DNA of 36,000 bases, taken from Deinococcus metallilatus. Its GTDB lineage: Bacteria > Deinococcota > Deinococci > Deinococcales > Deinococcaceae. The notes beneath the pieces were generated by a model. It was not told the origin of the DNA, did not search any database, and worked only from the letters and a program-made list of their open reading frames with translations. Positions 1 through 13,290 of the stretch are shown piece after piece (the first letter of the stretch is position 1; every line of letters starts with the position of its first letter). The stretch is taken from assembly GCF_004758605.1 (NCBI RefSeq), contig NZ_CP038512.1:2984001-3020000 (forward strand). Reading direction: 5' to 3'. Position numbers and translations under genes: made by a program.

Positions 1-200
1 ACGGAGCCCTGGGCGCGGCGCTCAGCGGCGCTGGCCCCACCGTCCTCTGCTTCCACGATACCCGCGCCAGCACCGAGCGGCTGCACCGTTACCTGCACGC
101 CGTGATGAACAAGAACGGCCTGACGGGGCGGGTGCTGGATTTGCCGATAGACACCGCGGGGACGGTGGTGGAGCGAACGTGCCAGGAGCGGGAAAAATAG
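1..200 (+). CDS. thrB: Homoserine kinase, C-terminal end (partial)
   Basis: The frame beginning at base 3 is open to a TAG at 198-200 and gives 65 residues. The protein begins [15 protein letters not shown], the C-terminal motif of GHMP kinases in the form usual for homoserine kinase, which phosphorylates homoserine in threonine synthesis. The 5' part lies outside the window. Another GHMP kinase cannot be fully excluded from this fragment, but the GA-GAA-SGAGPT pattern fits ThrB best. Confidence 0.75.
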   Translation, partial: GALGAALSGAGPTVLCFHDTRASTERLHRYLHAVMNKNGLTGRVLDLPIDTAGTVVERTCQEREK

Positions 201-279
201 ATGGCGACTGAATGACATATTCTCCACGAACACCGCTTACCCAACCCTTTAGAGCATTAGTCAAAAAGACCCCCTCACC

Positions 280-316
280 CCTTGCTTCGCAAGGCCCTCT
301 CCCACTGGCGAGAGGG
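280..316. repeat. Two adjacent hairpins downstream of thrB
   Basis: CCTTGC (280-285) pairs with GCAAGG (289-294) around TTC. Immediately after, CCCTCTC (295-301) pairs with GAGAGGG (310-316). The 201-480 gap holds no convincing gene. The C-rich wording (CCCCTCACCCCTTGC) looks like a dispersed intergenic repeat rather than a plain terminator, although the second hairpin is followed by TCAAAAAC and could end thrB transcription. Confidence 0.5.
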
Positions 317-480
317 TCAAAAACAAAGGTGCTTCACTCCAGGCTCTGGCCATTGCCCACGCACTCGCCGCACATGCTGAGGGCCATGCTGAGGGCGATG
401 AAGGCGAGCCGCTGCTCCCTCGCCCCTCACGGGCAGAGAGCGAAAAATCAACCCGAATCAGGAATCGAAGGAACAGAGTA

Positions 481-717
481 TTAATCGGCAGCCTCGGTGG
501 ACTGAAGCTCCGGGCTGGGCCGGGCCTCCGTCAGGATGGAGAGGTAGCCGATGGAACGCCAGGGAATCATGAGGGTACGCCCGTCCACGTGAACCTCGAA
601 GGGGGTATTCGGAAGAACGGTCTGGTTGAGGGTGCGGCTGAGTCTGTCTCGCTGGGAGGGAGTCACCTGGAGGGTCACCAGGTCGCCGTTGCAGAGGTGG
701 AGATTCACGGTCAGCAT
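481..717 (-). CDS. Small protein of unknown function
   Basis: 78 residues, starting at an ATG with a good ribosome site (GGAGG, five bases away). The N-terminal half alternates hydrophobic and polar residues like beta strands ([18 protein letters not shown]). A basic stretch follows ([11 protein letters not shown]), then a second strand-like part around [12 protein letters not shown]. It has no signal peptide or membrane segment and I recognise no family. It stands alone, transcribed in the same direction as the MMPL gene ending at 830 but 112 bases downstream of it. Confidence 0.6.
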   Translation of the reverse strand: MLTVNLHLCNGDLVTLQVTPSQRDRLSRTLNQTVLPNTPFEVHVDGRTLMIPWRSIGYLSILTEARPSPELQSTEAAD

Positions 718-829
718 GTCGCCTCCGGCAGGGAATTGCTGAGATAGTTGAAGAACAGCTTAAAGTTAACTCCTGATTTCTTACGCTTATCTTTCGCGGC
801 TTGCTCCAGAAAGTGCTCCTGGAGGGGCC

Positions 830-3121
<2,292 letters not shown>

Positions 3122-3271
3122 TTGGCGTACCGGCCCCGGTCATTCTCCGGATGCGCCGACTCTCGCGGGGGGCGTAGGCTCAGGGCGTCCAACGGTGACC
3201 CGCCGCGCGCAGTTCCCGGCCGGAAGTTCCGGCAAGGCTTCCCGCGAAGCCACGAGGAAGAGGTGAGGACG

Positions 3272-3430
3272 ATGCGGTACGAGTACGACGCCCGCCGCGA
3301 CAGCACGCTGCACCACCTGGAGGAACTCCACGCGGACGGCGCGCGCGAACGGCTCTGGCGGAACGGGGCGAGCCATGGAGAAGGCTGGGCGCATCCTCTG
3401 GAGATGCTGCGCCACCTGCTCGGCCGCTAG
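3272..3430 (+). CDS. Possible 52-residue protein
   Basis: ATG at 3272 is preceded by a purine-rich ribosome site (GAGGAAGAGGTGAGG). The ORF ends at a TAG 12 bases before a large hairpin, so it has both a start signal and a possible terminator. The peptide ([20 protein letters not shown]...) is charged and histidine-rich, ending [10 protein letters not shown], with no membrane segment. No family is recognised. The opposite strand also has an ORF here, but without comparable signals. Confidence 0.45.
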   Translation: MRYEYDARRDSTLHHLEELHADGARERLWRNGASHGEGWAHPLEMLRHLLGR

Positions 3431-3442
3431 GGGCAGAAACCG

Positions 3443-3501
3443 CCGGACAGAGAGAGGCGGCAGAGGAGGCACCACGCCCTCTGCCGCCTCTCTCTGTCCG
3501 G
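3443..3501. terminator. 24-bp perfect inverted repeat between convergent genes
   Basis: Bases 3443-3466 are an exact inverted repeat of 3478-3501, with an 11-base loop. It lies between the end of the small + ORF (3430) and the end of the APH-like gene on the - strand (3513), so it is placed to act as a bidirectional terminator. There is no T-run on either side, and the stem is unusually long and purine/pyrimidine biased (GACAGAGAGAGG). Confidence 0.65.
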
Positions 3502-3512
3502 GAAGGCCGACC

Positions 3513-4286
3513 TCAGAACAGTTCGTCCAGCAGGCGGTAATACGCCAGCTTGCGTTCGTCCACCCACGCCCGCCCGTACAGGTCGAGGAAGCGTTCGGCG
3601 TGTTCCGGCCCCAGGTTGTGCCTCAGACTGCGCCAGGCCAGCGCGAGGTCCGCGTGACGGTCGGCCAGGCCCGCGCGGCCCACGTCCACGAAGCCCTCCA
3701 CGTACTCGCCGTTCAGGATGACGTTGGGGAGGCAGGCGTCGCCATGCGTCACGACGATGTCCTCTGTCCCGGGCCGGGTGCGGACGAGTTCATTGAAGAC
3801 CTCGGCGGCGCTCCACCCCTGCCGTTCATCGTCGAAGTCCGCCTCATCCACTGCGCCCGCCCGCACCCGTTCGCGGGCCAGGCGCAGGGTGACGGGCAGG
3901 GACATGTTGAAGGGGCACTCCCGCACCGGGAGGGCGTGCAGTTCGCGCAGGGCGCGGGCCAGCAGGTCGGTGACGCGCTCCGGGTGCAGCGCGGCATCGG
4001 GGTGACTCATGGGAAGGCCGGGCAGGCGGGTCATGGCGAGGTATTCGTGGGTCGGCGTGATCTCGTACCCCACCACGCTGGGCACCGGGACGCGGCCCCA
4101 CAGCCAGCGCAGCCGCTCGCGCTCTTGCAGCAGGGTGCTGACCGTGGGGCCGCCGCGCTCCTGCACCTTCACCACGTATTTCTGGCTGCGCCACACGCCC
4201 GCGCCGCTGCATCCCTCCGTCACGGCCTCCCAGCGGGCGGCGGGCAACACGCGGCGCAGCGGGTCGGGGAGGGTCAGGGGGGTCAT
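3513..4286 (-). CDS. APH(3')-like aminoglycoside phosphotransferase
   Basis: 257 residues, close to the usual 260-270 of APH(3') enzymes. Visible features are a kinase-like lysine (YVVKV, K40), the catalytic loop HGDACLPN (D183, N188), the metal-binding aspartate in [17 protein letters not shown] (D201), and the C-terminal RLLDELF, which matches the RLLDEFF end of APH(3')-II and keeps the terminal Phe used in substrate binding. These enzymes phosphorylate the 3'-OH of kanamycin-type drugs with ATP. The ATG at 4286 has TATCCT seven bases upstream, as in a leaderless gene. The same frame is open much farther upstream, but that part overlaps the hydrolase gene and is not coding. Composition matches the neighbours, so it looks resident. 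Confidence 0.85.
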   Translation of the reverse strand: MTPLTLPDPLRRVLPAARWEAVTEGCSGAGVWRSQKYVVKVQERGGPTVSTLLQERERLRWLWGRVPVPSVVGYEITPTHEYLAMTRLPGLPMSHPDAALHPERVTDLLARALRELHALPVRECPFNMSLPVTLRLARERVRAGAVDEADFDDERQGWSAAEVFNELVRTRPGTEDIVVTHGDACLPNVILNGEYVEGFVDVGRAGLADRHADLALAWRSLRHNLGPEHAERFLDLYGRAWVDERKLAYYRLLDELF

Positions 4287-4293
4287 GCGGGGC

Positions 4294-4299
4294 AGGATA
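4294..4299 (-). promoter_or_regulatory. -10 element (TATCCT) of the APH-like gene
   Basis: TANNNT lies seven bases before the ATG at 4286, so transcription would begin at or next to the start codon (leaderless). Confidence 0.55.
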
Positions 4300-4317
4300 C
4301 GGGAGAAAGCGGACGGC

Positions 4318-5187
4318 TCAACCGCCGTGCAGGAAATCGAGCAGTGCCGCCGCGAGTTCCGCAGGGGCCTCCTCGGCCAGGTGGTGACCGGAGTCGATCC
4401 CGTGCCCGCGCAGGTCGGCCGCCCAGGGCTTCCAGACCGCGAGAACGTCGCCGTACAGGTCTTCCAGATCGTCCTGCAAGGCCCACAGGACCAGGGTGGG
4501 GCAGCCGACCTTTCGCCCGGCCCGCCGGTCGGCCTCGTCGTGGTCCCGGTCGATGCCCAGACCCGCGCGGTAATCCTCCACCATGCCGTGAACCGTCGCC
4601 GGGTCGTGGATGGCGGCCCGGTAGTCCGCGTAAGCCTCCGCACCCATCTGCGCCGCCTTCTGGGGCGTGTTCCGGTACCAGGCGTCCGGGTCGGCCAGGA
4701 TGGCCCGCTCGGGTTTCTCCGGCTGGCCGAAGAAGAACCAGTGCCACCACGCCCGGGCAAAACGGGCGTCACACCGCCCGAGGGCTTCAGCGATGGGCAC
4801 CGCGTCGAGCACGGCCAGGTGCGTGATGACTTCGGGATGATCCAGGGCCGCCCGGAAGGCCGTGTAGGCGCCGCGGTCGTGGCCCACGACGGCGAAGCGG
4901 CCGAAGCCCAGGTGGTCCATCAGTTCCACGCAGTCGCGCGCCTTGGCCCGCTTCGAGGACCCCGCGTGGTCGGGCGTGTCCGGCGGTTTGGAGGACTGCC
5001 CGAAGCCGCGCAGGTCCGGGCAGACGACCGTGTGACGTTCGGCCAGGAGGGGGGCGACCTTGTGCCAGGTGGCGTGCGTGCGGGGATGACCGTGCAGGAG
5101 CAGGACGGGCGGACCCGAGCCGCCGGAACGGACGCGCAGCGTGGCCTCTGAAAGCCTGATCCTGTCCAGCCGGAAACCCTCGAACAT
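4318..5187 (-). CDS. Alpha/beta hydrolase of the haloacetate dehalogenase type
   Basis: 289 residues. It follows the fluoroacetate dehalogenase pattern: oxyanion loop [11 protein letters not shown], nucleophile D104 in VGHDRGAY, acid D128 in LAVLDAVP, halide-pocket H149-W150 in WWHWFFF, EDYRAG, and the catalytic His268 in [11 protein letters not shown]. Such enzymes displace halide from haloacetates through an Asp ester. One carboxylate-binding arginine is kept (R105), but the second, four residues after the nucleophile in known enzymes, is Tyr108. The true substrate may therefore not be a haloacetate. The start is the ATG at 5187 with TAAAGT six bases upstream. Confidence 0.8.
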   Translation of the reverse strand: MFEGFRLDRIRLSEATLRVRSGGSGPPVLLLHGHPRTHATWHKVAPLLAERHTVVCPDLRGFGQSSKPPDTPDHAGSSKRAKARDCVELMDHLGFGRFAVVGHDRGAYTAFRAALDHPEVITHLAVLDAVPIAEALGRCDARFARAWWHWFFFGQPEKPERAILADPDAWYRNTPQKAAQMGAEAYADYRAAIHDPATVHGMVEDYRAGLGIDRDHDEADRRAGRKVGCPTLVLWALQDDLEDLYGDVLAVWKPWAADLRGHGIDSGHHLAEEAPAELAAALLDFLHGG

Positions 5188-5193
5188 AGAGAG

Positions 5194-5199
5194 ACTTTA
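5194..5199 (-). promoter_or_regulatory. -10 element (TAAAGT) of the hydrolase gene
   Basis: TANNNT ends six bases before the ATG at 5187. It sits in the 42-base gap shared with the divergent gene at 5230. Confidence 0.55.
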
Positions 5200-5216
5200 A
5201 TCTTGTCCCGGCCCTG

Positions 5217-5222
5217 TAGACT
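5217..5222 (+). promoter_or_regulatory. -10 element (TAGACT) of the 5230 gene
   Basis: TAGACT lies seven bases before ATG 5230. This decides the start: the in-frame upstream TTG at 5203 would lie inside the promoter. Confidence 0.6.
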
Positions 5223-5229
5223 GCCAGGA

Positions 5230-6116
<887 letters not shown>

Positions 6117-6120
<4 letters not shown>

Positions 6121-6485
6121 ATCCCTGGCGCTGGCTCACCACGCCCGACCCCGAGCCGGGCTTCACGCCCCGCAAACTGCTCAAGCTCTTCGTGCGGGTG
6201 GCGATCTTCGCGCTGCTGGCGACGCTGCTCTCGGCCGTGCTGCGCGCGGCAGGACTGAGCCGGTACCTGGATACCTGGTGGGGCACCCTGCTCTTTGTGC
6301 TGGTGCTGTACGTCCCGCTGGCGCGCTTCCTGACAGTGGACACCTTCGTCCCGCAGCGGGGCGCCCAGGGCCGCGCCGGAACGAAGGGCAAGACCGGCCT
6401 GAGCAGCGCCGAACGCCGCAAGGAGCGCAACCGTTACGCGGGCGTCCGCAAGGGACCGCCGCGCGGCACCGGCGGCAGGCGCTGA
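6117..6485 (+). CDS. Small two-helix membrane protein
   Basis: The start is TTG at 6117, overlapping the previous stop as TTGA, giving 122 residues. Two hydrophobic helices are visible ([19 protein letters not shown], about 24-42, and [18 protein letters not shown], about 53-70). A long basic cytoplasmic tail rich in Arg, Lys and Gly follows ([19 protein letters not shown]). The family is not recognised; the tail could bind RNA, DNA or phospholipid head groups. The phosphatidyltransferase gene starts 24 bases downstream, suggesting one transcription unit. Confidence 0.65.
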
Positions 6486-6509
6486 GATTCTGACCGGGGT
6501 GGCCCGGCC

Positions 6510-7974
<1,465 letters not shown>

Positions 7975-7975
<1 letters not shown>

Positions 7976-7998
7976 CAGCCCACCCCCACACGCGTCAT
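7975..7998 (-). CDS. Seven-codon upstream ORF (MTRVGVG)
   Basis: ATG at 7998 is six bases downstream of a TACCCT -10 element (8005-8010), the spacing at which the ATG would be the 5' end of the mRNA. The ORF reads M-T-R-V-G-V-G and its TGA overlaps the ATG of the DUF2270 gene as TGATG. It would therefore deliver ribosomes to that start by termination-reinitiation. Too short to judge by composition. Confidence 0.45.
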
Positions 7999-8004
7999 GC
8001 CTCC

Positions 8005-8010
8005 AGGGTA
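8005..8010 (-). promoter_or_regulatory. -10 element (TACCCT) for the upstream ORF and DUF2270 gene
   Basis: TANNNT is six bases before the ATG of the upstream ORF and 29 bases before the DUF2270 start. Confidence 0.5.
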
Positions 8011-8035
8011 AGCCTTCACGTCCCCTCCAGCCGCG

Positions 8036-8695
8036 TCATCTCAGAAAAAGGTTCGTGCGCCGCTCGGTCCCGACGGTGGTGGCGGGGCCGTGTCCCGGAT
8101 AGACCACCGTTTCGTCGGGCAGGCTCAGCAGTTCGCGCCGGATACCCTCGATGAGCTGCGGGTGGTTGCCGCCTGGCAGGTCGGTGCGCCCGGTGCTGCC
8201 CTGAAAGAGGGTATCGCCCGCCACCACGAACCCCGGTCCCTCTCCGGTGCCCGCCACGAACACCACATGCCCCGGCGCGTGTCCGGGCAGTTCGCGCGCC
8301 GTGAGGGTCAGGTCGCCCGCCCGGAAGGTCTGCCCCTGCGTAATCTCCGCGTCGGGGGCCTCGGGCTGGACGAAGGGCAGGTTCCACCGGGCCGCCGACG
8401 CCGCGCCCATCCGGTAGATCGGCAGGTCGGCGGGATGCAGGTAGACTGGCACCCCCAGCGCCTCCCTCAAGGGCTGCACCGCCCCGATGTGGTCGAAGTG
8501 CGCGTGGGTCAGCAGGATGCCGCGCACCTTCACGCCCGAATCGCGGACCAGGGCCAGAAGCTGCTGCGCATCGTCGCCGGGGTCAACGAGGAAACCCTCG
8601 CCTTCCGCGCCCGATACCAGCACCGCGTTTTCCTGAATTGGGCCGGTGGGCAGGGTCCAGACCCGCGCCGTACCGTGTTGTCTCGGCTTGATCAT
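8036..8695 (-). CDS. Metallo-beta-lactamase-fold hydrolase (glyoxalase II-like)
   Basis: 219 residues, the size of short glyoxalase II-like enzymes. Metal ligands are THAHFDH (H64, H66, D68, H69), the histidine of LPGHAPGH, D161 in [14 protein letters not shown], and H202 in YPGHGPATT. The GSTGRTD loop is typical of this cytosolic group, which hydrolyses thioesters such as S-lactoyl-thiols or persulfide-type substrates. The domain found in classical GloB is absent at the C-terminus, so the substrate is left open. The ATG at 8695 has TAGACT six bases upstream. Confidence 0.85.
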   Translation of the reverse strand: MIKPRQHGTARVWTLPTGPIQENAVLVSGAEGEGFLVDPGDDAQQLLALVRDSGVKVRGILLTHAHFDHIGAVQPLREALGVPVYLHPADLPIYRMGAASAARWNLPFVQPEAPDAEITQGQTFRAGDLTLTARELPGHAPGHVVFVAGTGEGPGFVVAGDTLFQGSTGRTDLPGGNHPQLIEGIRRELLSLPDETVVYPGHGPATTVGTERRTNLFLR

Positions 8696-8701
8696 GTGGG
8701 G

Positions 8702-8707
8702 AGTCTA
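8702..8707 (-). promoter_or_regulatory. -10 element (TAGACT) of the hydrolase gene
   Basis: Six bases before ATG 8695. It is the same hexamer as before 5230 and 16551. Confidence 0.6.
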
Positions 8708-8734
8708 GAGCGGGAGGGAGCCGGGGAAGCGGGG

Positions 8735-9958
8735 TCAGCCCACCGCTTCCTGCGGCCGGGAAGCCTGCACGCGGCTTCCGGTCAGGAGCACCAGAGCCAG
8801 CGCCACCAGCGCCGCGCCCGTGCCGAAGGTCGCGGTCGGCCCGAAGCGCGAGTAGAGTTGCCCCCCCGCGAGCGGCCCGGCCACCTGCGCCAGCGAACCG
8901 AAGGCCTGCGCCCCGCCCTGCACGCGGCCCTGGGCGTCGGCGGGCGTGGCGACCGAGATCATCGCACCCAGCGTGGCATTGAAAATCCCCTCGCCCAGCG
9001 AGAACAGCAGCACGCTGGTATACAGCAGCGCGGTGAGGGGCAGGAGCGGCAGCAGCGCCAGACAGGTCATCCCCACCACGCCCATGCCCAGGGCCATTGT
9101 CGCCACGCGCTTCTCGCCCAGCCAGCGGAGCAGGTGCGGCAGCAAGACCCCCTGGCCGAGAATGTCGCACACGCCCACCACGATGAAGGTCGTGCTGACC
9201 TGCCCCGGTCCCCAGCCCAACGTGTCGCGGGCCAGCAGCGACAGGGCAAGCTGCATCAGCGAGAAGGGCAGGATGAACAGCACGCTGACCGTCACCAGGC
9301 GGCGAACCAGCGGGAAGGCCAGTGCGCCGCGGAGCTGCGTGAAGGGGTTGAGGTGGGCGGCATCGAACTGCTTGCTGCGCCGTTCGGGCGCGAGGCTTTC
9401 CGGCAGGATGAAATAGCCCCACAGCAGGTTCAGCACGCACACGGCAGCGGCAGCGAACATCGGCGCGCTCAGACTGAGATGCGAAAGCAGCCCGCCGATG
9501 GCCGGTCCCACGATGAACCCGGCCCCGAACACCGCCCCGATCTGCCCGAAGGTCTTGCCGCGTTCTTCTTCGGGCGTGGTGTCGGCCACATAGCCAAACA
9601 GGGCGCTGATGCCGCCCGCCGTGAGGCCGTCGATGCCGCGCCCCAGGAACAGCATCCACAGGCTGCCGCCGATGCCGAACAGCAGGTATCCGACCGCCGA
9701 CCCCAGCAGGCTCAGCATCAGCACCGGTCGCCGCCCGTAGGCGTCGCTGAGCGCGCCCATGACCGGCGCGGAGAAGAACGACAGCAACGCGAACGAAGCC
9801 GCCAGCCAGCCGATCACGGCGGCCTGCTGCGAAACCTGCGGCACGTACTCCATGACGATAAAGGGCAGCACCGGAAACACCAGTGAGATGCCGACGGAGA
9901 ACAGGAAGGTGGTGGCGAGCAGAAAGAGAAGCGGTCTTTTCTGAACAGGCTCAGTCAT
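8735..9958 (-). CDS. MFS transporter, TetA-like efflux group
   Basis: 407 residues with about 12 helices. The loop 2-3 signature is [14 protein letters not shown], and motif C-like glycines occur in [16 protein letters not shown] in helix 5, as in drug/proton antiporters of the TetA type. The [18 protein letters not shown] central part also fits this group. Substrate is unknown. The start ATG at 9958 has TACCCT seven bases upstream. A VOC-fold protein and an AraC-type regulator lie directly upstream on the same strand, so the three may form a small drug- or metabolite-response set. Confidence 0.85.
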   Translation of the reverse strand: MTEPVQKRPLLFLLATTFLFSVGISLVFPVLPFIVMEYVPQVSQQAAVIGWLAASFALLSFFSAPVMGALSDAYGRRPVLMLSLLGSAVGYLLFGIGGSLWMLFLGRGIDGLTAGGISALFGYVADTTPEEERGKTFGQIGAVFGAGFIVGPAIGGLLSHLSLSAPMFAAAAVCVLNLLWGYFILPESLAPERRSKQFDAAHLNPFTQLRGALAFPLVRRLVTVSVLFILPFSLMQLALSLLARDTLGWGPGQVSTTFIVVGVCDILGQGVLLPHLLRWLGEKRVATMALGMGVVGMTCLALLPLLPLTALLYTSVLLFSLGEGIFNATLGAMISVATPADAQGRVQGGAQAFGSLAQVAGPLAGGQLYSRFGPTATFGTGAALVALALVLLTGSRVQASRPQEAVG

Positions 9959-9965
9959 GTTGTCC

Positions 9966-9971
9966 AGGGTA
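9966..9971 (-). promoter_or_regulatory. -10 element (TACCCT) of the MFS gene
   Basis: TANNNT lies seven bases before ATG 9958. The 22-base repeat copy (9989-10010) lies just upstream of it. Confidence 0.55.
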
Positions 9972-9988
9972 GGAGGCGGGTCGGGGCC

Positions 9989-10010
9989 GGGTCTTGAACA
10001 AAGGCGACAC
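9989..10010. repeat. 22-bp direct repeat, copy 1
   Basis: It matches 10401-10422 with one mismatch (A10002 versus G10414). It lies in the gap upstream of the MFS gene and contains the dyad TTGAACAA. Confidence 0.6.
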
Positions 10011-10011
10011 T

Positions 10012-10380
10012 TCAGGCCCCGCCATACGACGTGAATTCCAGCAGCACACAACCGAACGCCCGGAAAGAGAAGGTGTACCCGCCCCGGATGCGCGCCGGGC
10101 CCTGCTCCGGCAGGGAGCCTGCCCCTTGCAGCCGTGCATCCATCTCGTCCACCTCCGCAGGACTTGCCAGAGAGAAGCCGAGATGAAATTCCCGCAGGTA
10201 TTCAGGGAGGACGGCTGTTCTGCCGAAGTTGCTGACGATCAGGATAAAGCCATCCTCGTCTTTCAGGACACTCAGGACGCCGCCCTTGTCTTCCAGACGT
10301 TCAAATCCCAGCAGCTTTTGAAAGAAGGCCCTGGCTTCAGCCACGTCCGGCACAGCAAGATTCAGATGTTTCAGTCTCAT
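10012..10380 (-). CDS. VOC-superfamily (glyoxalase/bleomycin resistance) protein
   Basis: 122 residues, one complete VOC unit pair. It begins [20 protein letters not shown], the standard first beta strand with a metal-position histidine (H5), followed by KLLGFE. The second half carries [20 protein letters not shown], where a glutamate (E near 116) takes the usual last metal position. Such proteins act as lyases, dioxygenases or drug-binding proteins; which applies here is not visible. It lies 57 bases downstream of the AraC-like gene and 53 bases upstream of the MFS gene. Confidence 0.8.
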   Translation of the reverse strand: MRLKHLNLAVPDVAEARAFFQKLLGFERLEDKGGVLSVLKDEDGFILIVSNFGRTAVLPEYLREFHLGFSLASPAEVDEMDARLQGAGSLPEQGPARIRGGYTFSFRAFGCVLLEFTSYGGA

Positions 10381-10400
10381 GCCGCGGAGGCCAGGGCGCG

Positions 10401-10422
10401 GGGTCTTGAACAAGGGCGACAC
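10401..10422. repeat. 22-bp direct repeat, copy 2
   Basis: Near-identical to 9989-10010. This copy lies upstream of the VOC gene, at a similar position relative to the start codon (20 bases versus 30). Confidence 0.6.
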
Positions 10423-10436
10423 CGCCTCTCCTCCAT

Positions 10437-11291
10437 CTAAAGGGCGGTCACCAGCGGAACCCCCGGCACCTGGACCAGCGCGCCCGCCAGTTCCCTTTCC
10501 CAGACGGGCCGCCAACGTTTCTCGGCCCACTGCGCGAAGGTGCGCGGCGTCATCTGGCTCAGCGCCCGGAACTCCCGCGTCAGGTGCGCCTGGTCGGCAA
10601 AGCCCAGCTCGTAGGCCAGCGGGGCGAGGGGCAGGGCCGGGTTCAGCAGCAGGCGGTTGTGGATTTCCTCGAAGCGGATCAGGCGGGCCAGCGTCTTGGC
10701 CTTCACGCCGACTTCCCGCACGAACTGCCGTTCCAGTTGCCGGGGGCTGAGGTTCAGCTCGTCGGCCAGCGTGCCGATTCGCGCACTCCCCAGCGAGGTG
10801 TAGAGCTGTGCGGCGGCGCGCACGCCCTTGCCGGTTTCCACGGCGCGTTCGGCCCACAGGCGCAGCAGCCAGCCTTCCAGGGTCTGCCGCGCTTCCTCCC
10901 AGAGTTCCAGGTGCAGCAGCGCGCAGACGGCCCTCACGTCTGCCCCGTACTGTTCGCCCAGGTCGAGGTCCGGCATTCCGGCGTGCCAGCCCAGCAGTTG
11001 CCGCGCGCCCCACGGGTACAGCTCCACGCCCAGGGCCCGCGTATGGCCCACCGAGACGACCCGGAGCGGTTGCAGCGTCAGGCCGCCCAGCGCCGCTTCC
11101 GGCAGAGGTTGCAGGCTGCCACCGTTCACCGCCCCACGCCACGAAGACCCCGCCAGGAATGTGAGGCGCACCGAGCGTTCCGGCAGGAAGCGGTGTTCTT
11201 CCTGGCCCGCATCGTGAAGTTCCTCCATCTGCCAGTACACCCGCACCAGGGGGCGCAGGCGGGGGTCGGGGAGGAACTCCTGAAACGGCAT
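10437..11291 (-). CDS. AraC-family transcriptional regulator
   Basis: 284 residues from ATG 11291; a GTG at 11333 would add 14. The N-terminal domain ([19 protein letters not shown]...[12 protein letters not shown]) resembles the sensing domain common before AraC-type HTH domains. The C-terminal third has both helix-turn-helix motifs: [19 protein letters not shown] and [21 protein letters not shown], then the family ending MTPRTFAQ. It probably responds to a small molecule and may control the VOC and MFS genes downstream. CAGAGT, six bases before ATG 11291, is a weak leaderless -10 and supports that start. Confidence 0.85.
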   Translation of the reverse strand: MPFQEFLPDPRLRPLVRVYWQMEELHDAGQEEHRFLPERSVRLTFLAGSSWRGAVNGGSLQPLPEAALGGLTLQPLRVVSVGHTRALGVELYPWGARQLLGWHAGMPDLDLGEQYGADVRAVCALLHLELWEEARQTLEGWLLRLWAERAVETGKGVRAAAQLYTSLGSARIGTLADELNLSPRQLERQFVREVGVKAKTLARLIRFEEIHNRLLLNPALPLAPLAYELGFADQAHLTREFRALSQMTPRTFAQWAEKRWRPVWERELAGALVQVPGVPLVTAL

Positions 11292-11381
11292 CTCCCCACT
11301 CTGGCATGGGCGGCGGCCCAGCGCATCCGCCACCCGGCCAGGGTCAGGAGGTCGTTTTTCTTCAAGACGGGGGCGGGAGGT

Positions 11382-12320
11382 TCACCCTTCCCCGAACGCC
11401 TCCCGCAGATTCAGCGCGAACACCTGAAAGCTCAGGCTGGGACTGGCGTAGGCTTCCAGCGCCGCCTGGAGGGCGTCCAGGGCGGCGTCGGCACGGGCGC
11501 GGGCGTGGGGGGACTGCGTGCGCCAGGTGAAGCGCAGCGCCTCGGGGTGCCAGGCGGCGTCCCAGCGTTTCTCCAGGCGCTCGGCGGCTTCCAGGGCCGG
11601 GAGCAGGCCCGTCTCCAGCGCCCCCGTGAACTCCGCCGCGTCGGTGAGGGCGGCCCGCACGGCCTCCCGGTCCTTCAGCACGCCCGCGCGCCCGGCGGCG
11701 AAGGCGACCAGTTCGGCGTCAGGGGCCTCACCGCTGAGGGCCAGCGTGCGCTCAAGGGCGCGGTCGGGGGCGGGGGTGACGCTCAGGCGGGCGCTGCGGC
11801 TGACGATGGTGGGGATGACCGAGCGCAGGTCCTCGGCCAGGAACACGAACAGCGCGCCGTGCGGCGGTTCCTCGACCAGCTTCAGCAGGGCGTTCGCGGC
11901 CTCCGGCCCCAGGTGCTCGGCGCCGTCCACGATCACCACGCGGCGGCGGAAGGTGGGGCGGACTTCCAGAAACTCGAACACGTGCGTCTCGTACTCGCGG
12001 CCCTTGTCGCGGGCCGAAAGAATCGCGCCGATAGGAATCAGCTTGCGCCGCGCGGCCTTGCCGGTGGAGGTGGTGGCGCGCGGCTCGACCAGCAGCAGGT
12101 CGGGGTGCGCGCCCGCCGCGAACGCCCGGCAGGACGGGCACGTCCCGCACGCCTCGCCGTACATGCCGCGTGTGCCGGAGCAGTTGTGCTGCGCGGCGAC
12201 CGCCAGCGCCACATCCCGTTTGCCCACGCGGGCTGGGCCGGTCAGCAGCAGGGCATTGCCCCGGAAGACGGCCGTCTGTTCAAGCAGCGGGCCGTGGAGG
12301 AGGGCCGTGGAGGAGGTCAT
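11382..12320 (-). CDS. holB: DNA polymerase III delta' subunit
   Basis: 312 residues. Walker A is GPARVGKRD (28-36). The zinc module typical of clamp-loader subunits is C47, C58, C61 and C64 (HNCSG...EACGTCPSC). The delta'/tau-like sensor part reads [26 protein letters not shown], followed by [18 protein letters not shown]. As part of the clamp loader it helps load the sliding clamp. The SRC motif of ATPase-active partners appears as SRS. The start is an ATG without a ribosome site, so a start upstream or slightly downstream is possible. Confidence 0.88.
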   Translation of the reverse strand: MTSSTALLHGPLLEQTAVFRGNALLLTGPARVGKRDVALAVAAQHNCSGTRGMYGEACGTCPSCRAFAAGAHPDLLLVEPRATTSTGKAARRKLIPIGAILSARDKGREYETHVFEFLEVRPTFRRRVVIVDGAEHLGPEAANALLKLVEEPPHGALFVFLAEDLRSVIPTIVSRSARLSVTPAPDRALERTLALSGEAPDAELVAFAAGRAGVLKDREAVRAALTDAAEFTGALETGLLPALEAAERLEKRWDAAWHPEALRFTWRTQSPHARARADAALDALQAALEAYASPSLSFQVFALNLREAFGEG

Positions 12321-12420
12321 GGGAGGGCGGCGGTGCGCAGTGCGCGGGACACGGGACGGCTCCCCCCTTTCCGGCCACGCACCGCGTCCTGCGTCCTGCA
12401 TCCCTGCACGCCTTTCCCTC

Positions 12421-13173
12421 TCACTTCCCGATGGCCAGCCGCGCGGCCAGCACCGGGGGCAGTCCGGCGGCCAGCACGGCGTCCTGGGTGCGGCCCACGT
12501 CGTAGGGCACCCGGAAGACCTCGAAGTGGCCGCGCTGGCGGTCGAAGATGGCGTAGCTGGCCTGCGGATTACCGTCGCGGGGCTGGCCGACGCTGCCGGG
12601 ATTCAGGATCACGCGGGCGGCGGGCGGCACCGGGTAGCTGCCGCCCTCGGGGAAGGTCTGGGCCTTGATCCACTCGCCCACCGGGGCGTTCAGGGTCGCG
12701 TACACGGCGGGGACGTGGGTATGCCCCACGAACCCCAGGCGCCCCCCCCACTGCGCGAAGGCTTCACGGGCGGCGGTGACGGAATCGGTGTAGGCGTCGA
12801 GGCTGACGGGTGTGCCGTGCCGATAGCGGGCGCCCACGGTGGGGTCGTCGAGGCCGTCGCGCCAGGAACGCACCCAGGCCACGTCCCGGTCGGACAACTG
12901 CCCCAACTGCCACAGCAGGGCCGCCGATACGACGCTCGCGTGCTTCTCGCGCCTGCCGTCCGCGTACTCCAGCAGCATCTGTTCGTGGTTGCCCCGCAGG
13001 CACACGGCGTCCAGCTCACGCAGGGTGGTCAGTACCTGACGCGGATGCGGGCCGTAGCCCAGGGCGTCGCCCAGGTGAACCACCTGATCGAAACGCCGCG
13101 GGACGGCGTCGCGCAGCACCGCCTCCAGGGCCGGGTGATTGGCATGAATGTCAGACAGCAGCAGCAGCCGCAC
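12421..13173 (-). CDS. Metallophosphoesterase
   Basis: 250 residues. The di-metal motifs are D8-x-H10 (SDIH), GD36 ([11 protein letters not shown]), GNH (N62, H63) and GHTH (H151, H153). The GYGPHP segment after GD is typical of the YfcE/diadenosine-tetraphosphatase-like group. A late [11 protein letters not shown] motif fits the same group. Substrate is not deducible. The start is GTG at 13173: the nearby ATG at 13181 is out of frame, and TATCAT lies six bases before the GTG. Confidence 0.85.
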   Translation of the reverse strand: MRLLLLSDIHANHPALEAVLRDAVPRRFDQVVHLGDALGYGPHPRQVLTTLRELDAVCLRGNHEQMLLEYADGRREKHASVVSAALLWQLGQLSDRDVAWVRSWRDGLDDPTVGARYRHGTPVSLDAYTDSVTAAREAFAQWGGRLGFVGHTHVPAVYATLNAPVGEWIKAQTFPEGGSYPVPPAARVILNPGSVGQPRDGNPQASYAIFDRQRGHFEVFRVPYDVGRTQDAVLAAGLPPVLAARLAIGK

Positions 13174-13179
13174 GCGGCC

Positions 13180-13185
13180 ATGATA
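13180..13185 (-). promoter_or_regulatory. -10 element (TATCAT) of the metallophosphoesterase gene
   Basis: TANNNT six bases before the GTG start at 13173. This would be a leaderless transcript with a GTG start. Confidence 0.5.
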
Positions 13186-13232
13186 GCGGGCGGCCCCGCG
13201 CTCAAAGCGGCGAACGTCCCGAAGTCGGGCCG

Positions 13233-13266
13233 GGGCGAGGGTTCCCGCAGCCGTTCACCCTCGCCC
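13233..13266. terminator. 10-bp inverted repeat after the S66 peptidase gene
   Basis: GGGCGAGGGT (13233-13242) pairs exactly with ACCCTCGCCC (13257-13266) across 14 bases, just beyond the peptidase stop at 13291. There is no T-run. Confidence 0.5.
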
Positions 13267-13290
13267 GCCGGAACGCTCCCCCCTCTCCTC

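Noticed and set aside
212..484. 90-codon ORF on the + strand in the gap after thrB
   Set aside because: It reads through both hairpins and the repeat-like C-rich sequence. The protein has no recognisable pattern and no ribosome site precedes it.
3122..3271. Possible - strand protein across 3140-3475
   Set aside because: It overlaps the hairpin and the + strand ORF with ribosome site; its composition is typical of a shadow.
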